Shown piece by piece: positions 52,794-60,642 of a stretch of 64,000 nt of DNA. Source of the stretch: Bradyrhizobium sp. SRL28 (GTDB lineage: Bacteria > Pseudomonadota > Alphaproteobacteria > Rhizobiales > Xanthobacteraceae); the NCBI RefSeq assembly GCF_018596315.1, contig NZ_JAHEAG010000017.1, forward strand, positions 96,653-160,652. Reading direction: 5' to 3'. Each line of letters begins with the position of its first letter. The first letter of the stretch is position 1. The notes under the pieces were generated by a model, which did no database searches, had not been told where the DNA came from, and was given only the letters and a program-made list of their open reading frames with translations. The position numbers and the translations under genes are program-made.

Positions 52794-52943
52794 ATGGCAC
52801 AATGGAAATCATCGACCACGCGGCAACCACCGATGACGAAGGATGAGTTGCGCTTGATGCTGGCCGAAGCGGTCCGCAACACGCAGCCAATCGCGGATCA
52901 CGGGCCGAAAGGCTCCCCAAAGGCCGAGGACGATCAGCGCTAG
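52794..52943 (+). CDS. Small hypothetical protein (49 residues)
   Basis: From ATG 52794 the peptide reads MAQWKSSTTRQPPMTKDEL then RLMLAEAVRNTQPI, ending EDDQR. The MTKxELRxMLAEAVRN motif is seen in other small Bradyrhizobium proteins in my memory. No good ribosome-binding site is visible, so the start is uncertain (an inner ATG at 52833 is possible). Confidence 0.45.
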   Translation: MAQWKSSTTRQPPMTKDELRLMLAEAVRNTQPIADHGPKGSPKAEDDQR

Positions 52944-53055
52944 CTGGCCGCCAGCGGCCCGCCGCTCATTCGCAAGCCTAAAAACGGAATAAGGCGCGGC
53001 GGCTGATGCTGATCCCGACGGCTTGGCCCAATCGGACGTTCACAAAGGAATAGCG

Positions 53056-53289
53056 ATGCGGATAGCTGCCAGGCCCACCGAACAGGAGATCATCGAGGGC
53101 CCGCAAGCGGTATCCTTTCAGATCGCGAACGGGAACGCGCGGCAGTGCTGCATTCTGCAAACCGAGTTGCCGACGAAGGCGCTGGCGCAAAAATATCTTC
53201 TCGCAAATTGGCCTGTTATCGAAAAGATGGCGCGCGACGCGCTCGCGGCGGGAAATCTCGAAGACGGCCAGATCAAACTCGTGGCCTGA
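53056..53289 (+). CDS. Small hypothetical cytosolic protein
   Basis: 77 residues from ATG 53056 with AAGGA 6 nt upstream. Pieces: PTEQEIIEGPQAVSFQIANG, QCCILQTELPTKALAQKYLL, DALAAGNLEDGQIKLVA. Probably a small alpha/beta domain; not recognised. A 17-bp tandem duplication covers its stop codon. Confidence 0.6.
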   Translation: MRIAARPTEQEIIEGPQAVSFQIANGNARQCCILQTELPTKALAQKYLLANWPVIEKMARDALAAGNLEDGQIKLVA

Positions 53290-53315
53290 GCCGTTCATTG
53301 GCCTGAGCCGTTCAT
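53282..53315. repeat. 17-bp tandem duplication over a stop codon
   Basis: TGGCCTGAGCCGTTCAT occurs twice in a row (53282-53298, 53299-53315), covering the TGA of the preceding gene. Confidence 0.9.
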
Positions 53316-53348
53316 CATCAACGCCAGTTTTGGATTGCAGGACCAGTC

Positions 53349-53528
53349 ATGCTGAAAGATCGCGAGAATATCCTGAATGCGCTCCGCGAGAAACCGCAAA
53401 AGGCCTATCAACTCATGCGGCGTGCCAATCTCGCGAATGAGGAAGCCTGCCAATCCCTGCTTCTGAAGATGCGCGACGAAGGCCTGGTGAAATTCGACAT
53501 CCACAAGGGGCTATGGCTCATCGGATAG
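53349..53528 (+). CDS. Small winged-helix-like DNA-binding protein
   Basis: 59 residues. RENILNALREKPQKAYQLMR, then LANEEACQSLLLKMRDEGLV and HKGLWLIG form a helix-turn-helix with a wing, like the N-terminal domain of many small regulators. No effector domain. No strong ribosome-binding site. A terminator follows at 53560. Confidence 0.62.
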   Translation: MLKDRENILNALREKPQKAYQLMRRANLANEEACQSLLLKMRDEGLVKFDIHKGLWLIG

Positions 53529-53552
53529 TCAGAGGCTCATCGGATAGTCAGA
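53515..53552. repeat. 19-bp tandem duplication over a stop codon
   Basis: GGCTCATCGGATAGTCAGA occurs twice in a row (53515-53533, 53534-53552). The first unit holds the stop codon of the winged-helix gene. Confidence 0.9.
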
Positions 53553-53559
53553 TACATAC

Positions 53560-53585
53560 GGCGGGGTTATCTCCCCGCCGTTTTC
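53560..53585 (+). terminator. Intrinsic terminator after the winged-helix gene
   Basis: GGCGGGG pairs with CCCCGCC around TTATCT and is followed by GTTTTCTGTTT. Confidence 0.8.
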
Positions 53586-53618
53586 TGTTTCCGCTTCCAG
53601 CACGTGTAGCCCGCATGA

Positions 53619-53661
53619 GCCACCGGGTCGCGCGAATGCGCGCCCGATGACAGGCTCCGCG
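53619..53661 (+). repeat. Module M1, free-standing copy
   Basis: Same 43-bp module as inside repeats A3 and B1 (GCCACCGGGTCGCGCG...GATGACAGGCTCCGCG). Here no family A or B arms are visible around it. The rest of 53586-53890 shows no gene I can support. Confidence 0.75.
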
Positions 53662-53890
53662 ACATGCGTGGGGCGCCTGGCGAAGAGTCCCGGATGTCGC
53701 TGCGGTCACCTTTTTGTCGCCCAGATGGTTCTGCACCGCCATGCGCACGGTCTCCGGTTTTAGCATCCGGCCATTGCTGGAACCTGCCTCAAGGGCGGCG
53801 CGCGGCGGCAGGCAGTCAAAACCCGATATTCCCGGGCGCATCCATGGAAACATTGCAGCCTGAGGCCGTTCTCATCGGCAGGAGGCCGCA

Positions 53891-54142
53891 ATGAGCAAAT
53901 TTCACGAGAGAGCCGAGGCCCAGACAAAGCAGCTCATCGGGCAAATGCTCGGTGATGAGCTTCTGGTCCAGGAAGGCAAGAAACAGCAACGGGAAGCGAC
54001 CGAACCTGGATCGTCCGACGGTGGCCATGACCAGGGCATCGTCCGCGACGAGCGTGGACAGGAGCAGCCTGCCGATAAGGAGCGCGCCCAGCGCGTGAGC
54101 AGGGTGGACAGAGGTGGAGACCCACCCGGGAAGAAAGTCTAG
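53891..54142 (+). CDS. Small hydrophilic hypothetical protein
   Basis: 83 residues, strongly charged, no hydrophobic helix. The N-terminus KFHERAEAQTKQLIGQMLGD is reminiscent of CsbD-like stress proteins (K-x-G-x-G-D type), the rest is low complexity. AGGAGG lies 5 nt before ATG 53891. Its role is unknown; stress-related is only inference. Confidence 0.55.
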   Translation: MSKFHERAEAQTKQLIGQMLGDELLVQEGKKQQREATEPGSSDGGHDQGIVRDERGQEQPADKERAQRVSRVDRGGDPPGKKV

Positions 54143-54241
54143 CTCACCTTCGCTTGCGAAGGCCGTCGAATTAGGTGCGTTGGGATAAAGACTCTCACGG
54201 CGCCGAGTTGGTGCGGGATCGAACTCTCTGGGAGAATTTTC

Positions 54242-54292
54242 ATGGACCTGAATTGCAAGAACCCCGCCACCTCTGGTTTCGAACAGTCATGA
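54242..54292 (+). CDS. 16-residue leader peptide upstream of the PPC gene
   Basis: ATG 54242 has GGGAG 7 nt upstream, better than any site of the next gene. It encodes MDLNCKNPATSGFEQS. Its stop TGA overlaps the next start (ATGA), so translation of the following gene is likely coupled. No prior description is known to me. Confidence 0.45.
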   Translation: MDLNCKNPATSGFEQS

Positions 54293-54741
54293 AAAGCAAA
54301 ATCGTCGCCGCCGAACAGGGCGCGCAGATCCACGTCGTGGTTCTGGAATCGGGCGAGGAGGCATTCGCCGCGCTCACCCGGTTCGTCAGGGACAAGGAAA
54401 TTTCAGCCGCATCGCTGACCGCGATCGGCGCCTTCGAGCGGGCGACGGTCGGGTGGTTCGACATCGCCTCGAAAAGTTACAGAAAGATCGAAGTCGGCGA
54501 ACAATGCGAGGTCCTCAGTGCGATCGGGGACGTTGCCGTCGGTGATGATGGCAAGCCAACCCTTCATGTCCACGCCGTGCTCGGCCTTTCCGATGGTTCT
54601 ACACGCGGCGGCCATCTGCTGGCGGGCACGGTCAGGCCGACGCTGGAAGTGGTTCTGACCGAAGTCCCGGCGATGCTTCGACGAAAGAAGAGGGCGGACC
54701 TTGGGATCGCGCTGATCGATCTTGAAGGTGCGCGAGGCTGA
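54289..54741 (+). CDS. PPC/DUF296-domain protein
   Basis: 150 residues. Conserved features: GEEAFAALTRFVRDKEISAA (early strand/helix), LTAIGAFERATVGWFD, PTLHVHAVLGLSDG and GGHLLAGTVRPTLEVVLTE. This is the plant-and-prokaryote conserved domain found in AT-hook proteins; bacterial members bind metal through the HVHAV histidines in a trimer. Function unknown. Start chosen because it overlaps the leader-peptide stop. Confidence 0.85.
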   Translation: MKSKIVAAEQGAQIHVVVLESGEEAFAALTRFVRDKEISAASLTAIGAFERATVGWFDIASKSYRKIEVGEQCEVLSAIGDVAVGDDGKPTLHVHAVLGLSDGSTRGGHLLAGTVRPTLEVVLTEVPAMLRRKKRADLGIALIDLEGARG

Positions 54742-54756
54742 CCGTCGAGCCGCGAA

Positions 54757-54836
54757 CTCGACAAGCTCCTGTCGGCCTTCGAAAACATCAGGACGAAACG
54801 GAGGATCAGATCGAAAGGCTGGAAGAGACATTCGAG
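54757..54836 (+). pseudogene. Remnant of a DUF892 (YciE-like) gene
   Basis: Two frames join as LDKLLSAFE and KHQDETEDQIERLEETFE if one base is added after GAAAA. This matches DUF892 proteins, such as the intact copy at 56367 (DKLRAAFEKHHDETEGHVER). Only about 27 codons survive. The region 54742-54891 has no other feature. Confidence 0.6.
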
Positions 54837-54891
54837 TGGCGGGCTGTCTTACGCCGGCGGAGACGGCAGCAGCCCGCAGATGCAGATGATG

Positions 54892-56019
54892 TCATTTCTG
54901 TCCAGACTGCCACTTAAGAAAGTCGTTGTAAGCCTTGGCCGCATCCTGGGAAGAGACGTTTTCATTGCCGTGTTTCTGGACGAGAAACTTGCGAAATTCT
55001 TCGGCCGTTGCAGCGGTCGAGCCCGGTTGCGGTGCCGCCGCCGGCGGGGCTTTGTCCAGCCAGTCCTGAGCGGGCTTGAAACGTTCCAGTCCGGCGACGT
55101 TGATCGATAATACGGTGTCTTTCCATTTCGGATGACGTGGGGGCTGCTGTAACTGCCCGATCTTGCCGAACAACGCATCGACGAACCGCGCAACTCTCCG
55201 GTAGCGTTCGCTTTCAGGCGGCCAATTGTACACCATCAGCACGGTTGGAACGGCAAGGGCATAGACCTTGGTGTCTTTCGGCACGAGGTTTGGATATTCC
55301 TCGGACGAGAAAGACGACGGCAGATAGATATCCTGCAATGGCTTCGCGTAGGGAATCTCCAGCAGATGAAATTTCCCTGCCTCGTTCTCGATATTCTTGA
55401 TGACCGGAGCGCCCTTCGAAACGCTCGCAATCCATGCGTCACGCTCGCCGTTGAGCAGCTTTTGCAGTCCGCCGGTGGGATCAGTCTGCCAGTCGATATC
55501 AGCCTCGATGCCCATGCGGCGGAAGATGATGCGCGCCGCCGGAAATCCGATGCTCCGTTCGGCGAATATCCTCTTTCCCTGGAGATCCTGCAGACTCCTG
55601 ATCTCCTTCCGCGCCACGATGTGGATGTCGTTGTGGAACAGACGGGCGATGTAGCGGACACGCTTGGCAATGTCCGGAATGTTGTATTCGGTCTTCGCGA
55701 ACTCCAGCGCGTCGTACGTGACGAAGCCCATGTCGATGTTCTTCAGACGGAGGATGTCGACGAGATTCTGGACCGCGCCCTTGCCGAGGATTGGCAGCAC
55801 CCGGAGCTTGTCGCCATCGTCGAGCACCGAGGCCATGTCGGAGCCCATGATCGACATCGGGCCGCCGATCGGAGCCGTGATCACCGTGACGGTGCCGGCA
55901 TTGAGAATATCTCGCTCGGGGAGTTCGTTGCCTTGGGCCGGGCCGCGCTGCTGCGCACTGGCAGCGCCAGCGAACAAGGCCCACAGCATGCAAATGGTAA
56001 CGCCAAAGATCGCGCGCAT
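54892..56019 (-). CDS. TAXI-family solute-binding protein, exported
   Basis: 375 residues with a signal peptide (IFGVTICMLWALFAGAASA, cut before QQRGP). The core matches TAXI-type TRAP receptors: GTVTVITAPIGGPMSIMGSD, LQGKRIFAERSIGFPA, DWQTDPTGGLQKLLNGE. The C-terminal 60 residues are Pro/Ala-rich plus a helix (QDAAKAYNDFLKWQSGQK). Differs from the other TAXI protein in having a cleavable signal. No transporter subunits adjacent, so an orphan binding protein. Confidence 0.82.
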   Translation of the reverse strand: MRAIFGVTICMLWALFAGAASAQQRGPAQGNELPERDILNAGTVTVITAPIGGPMSIMGSDMASVLDDGDKLRVLPILGKGAVQNLVDILRLKNIDMGFVTYDALEFAKTEYNIPDIAKRVRYIARLFHNDIHIVARKEIRSLQDLQGKRIFAERSIGFPAARIIFRRMGIEADIDWQTDPTGGLQKLLNGERDAWIASVSKGAPVIKNIENEAGKFHLLEIPYAKPLQDIYLPSSFSSEEYPNLVPKDTKVYALAVPTVLMVYNWPPESERYRRVARFVDALFGKIGQLQQPPRHPKWKDTVLSINVAGLERFKPAQDWLDKAPPAAAPQPGSTAATAEEFRKFLVQKHGNENVSSQDAAKAYNDFLKWQSGQK

Positions 56020-56366
56020 GGAATGTCTCCCATCAGCAATTCAGTGGCAGCGAGGAAGGCTAAACGCCCAAATGATGGCTGAATTGCGGATCGCAACGGG
56101 CCGCAACAGGCGTGGCGGGCCCATGGCCAGCGCGATCGAGCCTTCGCGGAATGCCGACGACCTCTCCTCTGGGTTTACGTTCCTCCAGTTCACGATCTTG
56201 GGCTGATCGCGCTCGCGTCGGCTCTGCAGGCGGCATGAACAACGCTTTCGGCCGTGATCTCCATACAGTCGTCCTGCACGCTGACCCGCGGCCGAGGCGT
56301 CGCGCGCGGCTTAGGAACCATTCCGTTCAATCCGATGTTGTCCGCGCACCAACAATGGAGGACGTC

Positions 56367-56858
56367 ATGGCTGAGAAAGACCTCAACGAACTATTTCTCG
56401 ATACGCTCAAGGACATCTACTACGCCGAAAAGCAGATCCTGAAGGCGCTGCCGAAAATGGCGAAGGCCGCCAATTCGGACAAGCTGCGGGCCGCGTTCGA
56501 AAAGCATCATGATGAGACCGAGGGGCATGTCGAGCGCCTGGAACAGATATTCGAGCTGCTGGGCAAGGCCGCGCGCGGCAAGAAGTGCGATGCCATCGAG
56601 GGCATTCTCGATGAAGGCAAGGGGATCATGGAGGAGTACGCCGACACGCCCGCGCTCGACGCCGGCCTGCTGGCCGCTGCACAGGCGGTCGAGCATTACG
56701 AGATTTCACGCTACGGCACCCTGAAGGCCTGGGCGCTCAAGCTCAATAATTCGGAAGCCGCGAAGCTGCTCGACCAGACCCTGGCCGAAGAGAAGAAAAC
56801 CGACGAAAGCCTGACCAAGCTTGCCGAGACCGCCGTCAACTATGAGGCCGCGGCATAG
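56367..56858 (+). CDS. DUF892 (YciE/ferritin-like) protein
   Basis: 163 residues of a four-helix bundle: LFLDTLKDIYYAEKQILKAL, then FEKHHDETEGHVERLEQIFE and QAVEHYEISRYGTLKAWALK. Acidic/His residues (E, H in these helices) match a di-iron-like centre. Family members are stress induced. GGAGG is 5 nt before ATG 56367. A remnant of a second copy lies at 54757. The 56020-56366 space shows no gene. Confidence 0.87.
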   Translation: MAEKDLNELFLDTLKDIYYAEKQILKALPKMAKAANSDKLRAAFEKHHDETEGHVERLEQIFELLGKAARGKKCDAIEGILDEGKGIMEEYADTPALDAGLLAAAQAVEHYEISRYGTLKAWALKLNNSEAAKLLDQTLAEEKKTDESLTKLAETAVNYEAAA

Positions 56859-56965
56859 CTGCGTTAGCCGGCCGGCGGCGCTGATGGTTCTGCAATCCAC
56901 TCCGTGATTTCGAGGCCGGCCCAGGTTGGCCATATCGGAAAGCGCCATCGTCGGCCCTTGCCGCA

Positions 56966-57017
56966 ACCGAATAGAGAAAGCCCCGCCAACCCCGTTCAAG
57001 GGATTTTCGGCGGGGCT
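56966..57017 (-). terminator. Orphan terminator-like hairpin (minus strand)
   Basis: AGCCCCGCC and GGCGGGGCT form a 9-bp stem with a second small stem (CCC/GGG) inside; on the minus strand it is followed by TTTCTCTATT. No minus-strand gene ends here; a minus-strand small RNA from about 57280 is possible. 56859-57281 otherwise shows no gene. Confidence 0.4.
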
Positions 57018-57281
57018 CGAGTTTGACGTTACGGGGGGAAGAAACGCCGGTACGGGAAAACCCGGGCCGTGCCCGATCGTTACCGTGCTCGCTTCGCCCC
57101 ACGTTTCACCAATCGTGCCGAGGGCAGATATTGCGAGGAAGCGCCACGACAAAACGCTCGCCGAGGTAGTAGTTTTACGAGGTCGAACAAATATTTGCGC
57201 GAGCGACGCCAGCGTAAGCAAACGTTTAGCCGCTGTCCGTAAAATACCGGCATCAACTTTTGCATTAACCGCTGGTTAGTC

Positions 57282-57809
57282 ATGCGCCTTCTGCCGATGA
57301 AAGAGCCGGACAGGTCCTGGCGGTCGATCAAGGGCCAATGGAAGAAGGACGCTGAAAGCGTCGGCGAGGACTTTTCGACCTTTTCGACGGGAAGCTTTGC
57401 GGCTTATGACGGCCTGACCAAGGACGGGGACAACCCCAACCTTTATTGCCTTTCTGACGGTGAACGGGTTCATGCGGCCTGCCAGGTCAGCCGCCTGATG
57501 ATGAGCAAGTTTCCGAACCCCATTCTGCGTGCGCGCTTTATCCTGGTGTCGCCGATCTACGACCTGGGGATCGCAGACGCCGGCCAATACGCCCAGATGA
57601 TGGTGGCGCTGTTCTCCGGCATCGTATGGCTGTCGCGGGATACGATGACCGCCAGCCACATCCGCTTCTTTCTGAAGAGCCCCGGGGATTCGCAGTTCTT
57701 CGCGCCGCTGCAGGCCGCGACAGAGCTGTCGCCGTTCTCGGAGTTCACGATCGACGGCGCGCTGATCGAATGCAGCCTCAAGGAAGCTGAACTGGCGGAA
57801 AGCGCCTGA
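57282..57809 (+). CDS. Hypothetical protein (175 residues)
   Basis: No signal or membrane helix. Conserved-looking pieces: WKKDAESVGEDFSTFSTGSF, CQVSRLMMSKFPNPILRARF and SQFFAPLQAATELSPFSEF. I do not recognise a family. Immediately precedes the GGDEF-EAL gene (93 bp) on the same strand, so it may share its transcript. The start at 57282 is uncertain. Confidence 0.65.
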   Translation: MRLLPMKEPDRSWRSIKGQWKKDAESVGEDFSTFSTGSFAAYDGLTKDGDNPNLYCLSDGERVHAACQVSRLMMSKFPNPILRARFILVSPIYDLGIADAGQYAQMMVALFSGIVWLSRDTMTASHIRFFLKSPGDSQFFAPLQAATELSPFSEFTIDGALIECSLKEAELAESA

Positions 57810-57902
57810 TTTCGCGGCCGCCTTAACCTCGCGATAACTCATTTTGCTAACGCCCTCTTGGGTTGTGTTCCCTACAACATGCGGCTGTGGGGGCGGCGGA
57901 AA

Positions 57903-60623
57903 ATGCTGAACAATTCATCGCAAGACGTCATCGCGGGGAGCCGGCCGCTGTTCGGTGGCGGCGTGCCGTGGCGAATCCGGATGGGTGCCATCCAGTGGCT
58001 GATCCTGAGCGCTGCGGCGCTCGTGATCGCAATCGCGCTCGGGACCGGCTATTTCGCCCTGGAATATCGCGAGCGCGCGCTGGAGGTCGCCGAGCGCCAA
58101 CTCAACAATACGGCGCTGTTGCTGTCGCGGCACTTTGACCAGCGGCTGAGCGACCTGCAGCATGTGCACGACGATGTCCTGGCTGCCATGCGGGCCGACG
58201 GCGTCGATACTGCCGATCAGTTCGAGACGAAGATGTCGACATTGGCCGCGCACGAAATGCTGCGCGCCAAACTGTCGGTGCTTCCGCCTGTCGGTGCCCT
58301 GAATCTGTGGAGCGCCAAGGGCTTTCTGATCAATTCCTCCGAAATGTGGCCGGTGCCCGACAGCAACATCAGAGAACGGCGTTACTTCCGGGAATTTACC
58401 TCGGGACTGCCGACCCCGGACGTGATCGTTGAACCGGTCGTCAGCAAGGTCACCAGGAATTGGACGCTGGTCTTTGCCCGCAAGATCATCGGCCGTAGCG
58501 GCGAGATCGTCGGCTTTGCCATCCGCGGCGTCGAACCTTCCCACTTCGAGAACTTCGTCGCCTCGCTGGCGCTGGACCGCGACACCGCGATCTCGATGAT
58601 CCATCGCGACGGCACTATCATTGCGCGCTATCCCAAGGACGACAAACTGGTTGGCCTCAACGTCGCCAATACCGCTGCGTTCCAGAGCGCGCTGGCGATG
58701 GACGGGAACATTTCCGGACGCTTCACCACTGCGAGGTTGTTGGAAGACAAGGTCGGCGCCGTCAAATCGCTGTCGCACTTTCCGGTCCTGATCGTCGCGA
58801 CCACCCGGACGGAGGCGGCGCTTGCCGACTGGCGGGCGCAGGCCAGGTTGCAGTTTTCTGCGGCCGTGCTGGCGATCATGGTGGTCATCGTCATGGTCTT
58901 CCTGATCGTGCGCCAACTGCACCGCCAGCATGTGCAGGCACAGCGCAAGCTTTCGGAAAAGAGCCAGCATCTCGACACCGCGATCAATAACATGACGCAG
59001 GGACTGCTGCTGTTCGATTCTTCGGGGCGGCTCGTCATCTGCAACCAGCGCTATATCGATTTGTTCGGTCTCTCCGCCGATGTCGTCAAGCCCGGCGCTC
59101 ATCTGCGCGACCTGATCCGGCACCGCCAGGAACGCGGCTCCTTCGTCGGCGACGTCGACGCCTATTGCGCACGGTTTCTCGATCCCGACAGCAGCCTCGT
59201 GCAGGACACCGTGACCTCGACGCCCGACGGGCGCACGATCCGGTTGATCTTCAAGCGCTCGCCGGACGGCGGCTGGGCCACGACGATGGAAGACGTCACC
59301 GAAGGGCGACGCGTCCAGGCCAGGATCGAGCATCTCGCCCATTACGACGCGCTGACCAATCTGCCGAACCGCTCGCTGTTCCAGCGCCATGCGGAAGGGT
59401 TGCTGCTGGAAACCGAGGGGCGCGAATTTGCGATCCTCTATATCGACATCGACGAGTTCAAACGCATCAACGATACGCTGGGACATCTGATCGGCGACGA
59501 ATTCCTGAAAAGCGTGGCAGATCGGCTGAGCCAGTCGGTGGGCCCTGAAGATTTCATCGCCCGCCTTGGCGGGGATGAATTCGCCATCCTTCAGCACGGC
59601 ATCGACAGCGCCGAGGACGTTCACGCGCTGGTCGCGCGGATCTATCAGGCGCTGCGCACCCCGTTCGATTGCCATGGCCATCAATTTTCCAGCGACGCCA
59701 GCATCGGCATCGCGATCGCGCCGCGCGACGGCTCGGATCTGTTCGATCTCCTGAAGAACGCCGATCTCGCGATGTATGCGGCGAAAGCGGCTGGCCGCAG
59801 AACCTATCGCTTCTTCGATCCTGCGATGGAGCAGCAGGCCAATCATCGCCGCGAACTGGAAGCGGACTTGCGCGCGGCGCTGGCCGAGGGCAGCTTCGAG
59901 CTGCACTATCAGCCGCAGGTCGACCTGCGCAGCGATCGTGTCACCGGCTGCGAGGCGCTACTGCGCTGGCGGCATCCGGTGCGCGGCATGGTGTCTCCGG
60001 CCGACTTCGTGCCGGTCGCCGAGGAAACCGGCCTGATCGAGGAGATCGGGCAGTGGGTGTTGCGCACGGCTTGCGCGGAAGCTGCGAGCTGGCCGAACCA
60101 TGTCCGCATCGCCGTCAACGTCTCGCCGATCCAGTTCCGGTCGGAAACGCTGTCGCTGAAGGTCGCGGCTGTTCTCTCCGAGACCGGGCTCGACCCGCGC
60201 CGGCTCGAGCTGGAGATCACGGAAGCCGTCCTCATCGCCGACGACGACGCGGCGCTGGCGACGCTGAATCAGCTCCGCACGCTCGGGGTTCACATCGCGC
60301 TCGACGATTTCGGAACCGGCTATTCCTCGCTGCAATATCTGCAGCGTTTCCCGTTCGACAAGATCAAGATCGACCGTTCCTTCGTCAAGGAGGTGACGCG
60401 CAATTCCTCGTCGGCCTCGATCATCCGCGCGGTGGTGAGCATCGCCGCCGACCGCAACATGGTCACCACGGCGGAAGGCGTCGAGACCCTGCAGCAACGC
60501 GAGACCGTGCAGAATCTCGGATGCACCCAGATGCAGGGCTACCTGTTCAGCGCGGCGCGTCCGGCGCAGGAAATCCGCGTGCTGCTGGCATCGGGGGAGG
60601 CCGGCGTCGAGGACGCCGCGTAA
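57903..60623 (+). CDS. Membrane GGDEF-EAL protein
   Basis: 906 residues. Two membrane helices (near residues 30-53 and 315-340) flank a dCache-type periplasmic sensor. A PAS-like domain follows, then GGDEF (RLGGDEFAIL, GGDEF at about residue 556) and EAL (CEALLRWRHP, EAL at about 684, with LDDFGTGYSSLQYLQRFPFD). Both catalytic motifs look intact: it may make and break c-di-GMP. It serves as an intact reference for the damaged relative at 35267. Start ATG 57903 has GGCGGA just upstream. Confidence 0.92.
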   Translation: MLNNSSQDVIAGSRPLFGGGVPWRIRMGAIQWLILSAAALVIAIALGTGYFALEYRERALEVAERQLNNTALLLSRHFDQRLSDLQHVHDDVLAAMRADGVDTADQFETKMSTLAAHEMLRAKLSVLPPVGALNLWSAKGFLINSSEMWPVPDSNIRERRYFREFTSGLPTPDVIVEPVVSKVTRNWTLVFARKIIGRSGEIVGFAIRGVEPSHFENFVASLALDRDTAISMIHRDGTIIARYPKDDKLVGLNVANTAAFQSALAMDGNISGRFTTARLLEDKVGAVKSLSHFPVLIVATTRTEAALADWRAQARLQFSAAVLAIMVVIVMVFLIVRQLHRQHVQAQRKLSEKSQHLDTAINNMTQGLLLFDSSGRLVICNQRYIDLFGLSADVVKPGAHLRDLIRHRQERGSFVGDVDAYCARFLDPDSSLVQDTVTSTPDGRTIRLIFKRSPDGGWATTMEDVTEGRRVQARIEHLAHYDALTNLPNRSLFQRHAEGLLLETEGREFAILYIDIDEFKRINDTLGHLIGDEFLKSVADRLSQSVGPEDFIARLGGDEFAILQHGIDSAEDVHALVARIYQALRTPFDCHGHQFSSDASIGIAIAPRDGSDLFDLLKNADLAMYAAKAAGRRTYRFFDPAMEQQANHRRELEADLRAALAEGSFELHYQPQVDLRSDRVTGCEALLRWRHPVRGMVSPADFVPVAEETGLIEEIGQWVLRTACAEAASWPNHVRIAVNVSPIQFRSETLSLKVAAVLSETGLDPRRLELEITEAVLIADDDAALATLNQLRTLGVHIALDDFGTGYSSLQYLQRFPFDKIKIDRSFVKEVTRNSSSASIIRAVVSIAADRNMVTTAEGVETLQQRETVQNLGCTQMQGYLFSAARPAQEIRVLLASGEAGVEDAA

Positions 60624-60642
60624 GGCTGGAGATCGGGTTGCT

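Noticed and set aside
56926..57279. 117-codon plus-strand frame in the 56.9-57.3 kb space
   Set aside because: No ribosome-binding site, runs through a hairpin, and composition is not gene-like.
57915..59906. 663-codon minus-strand frame opposite the GGDEF-EAL gene
   Set aside because: Shadow of a well-supported gene; no known motif on the minus strand.
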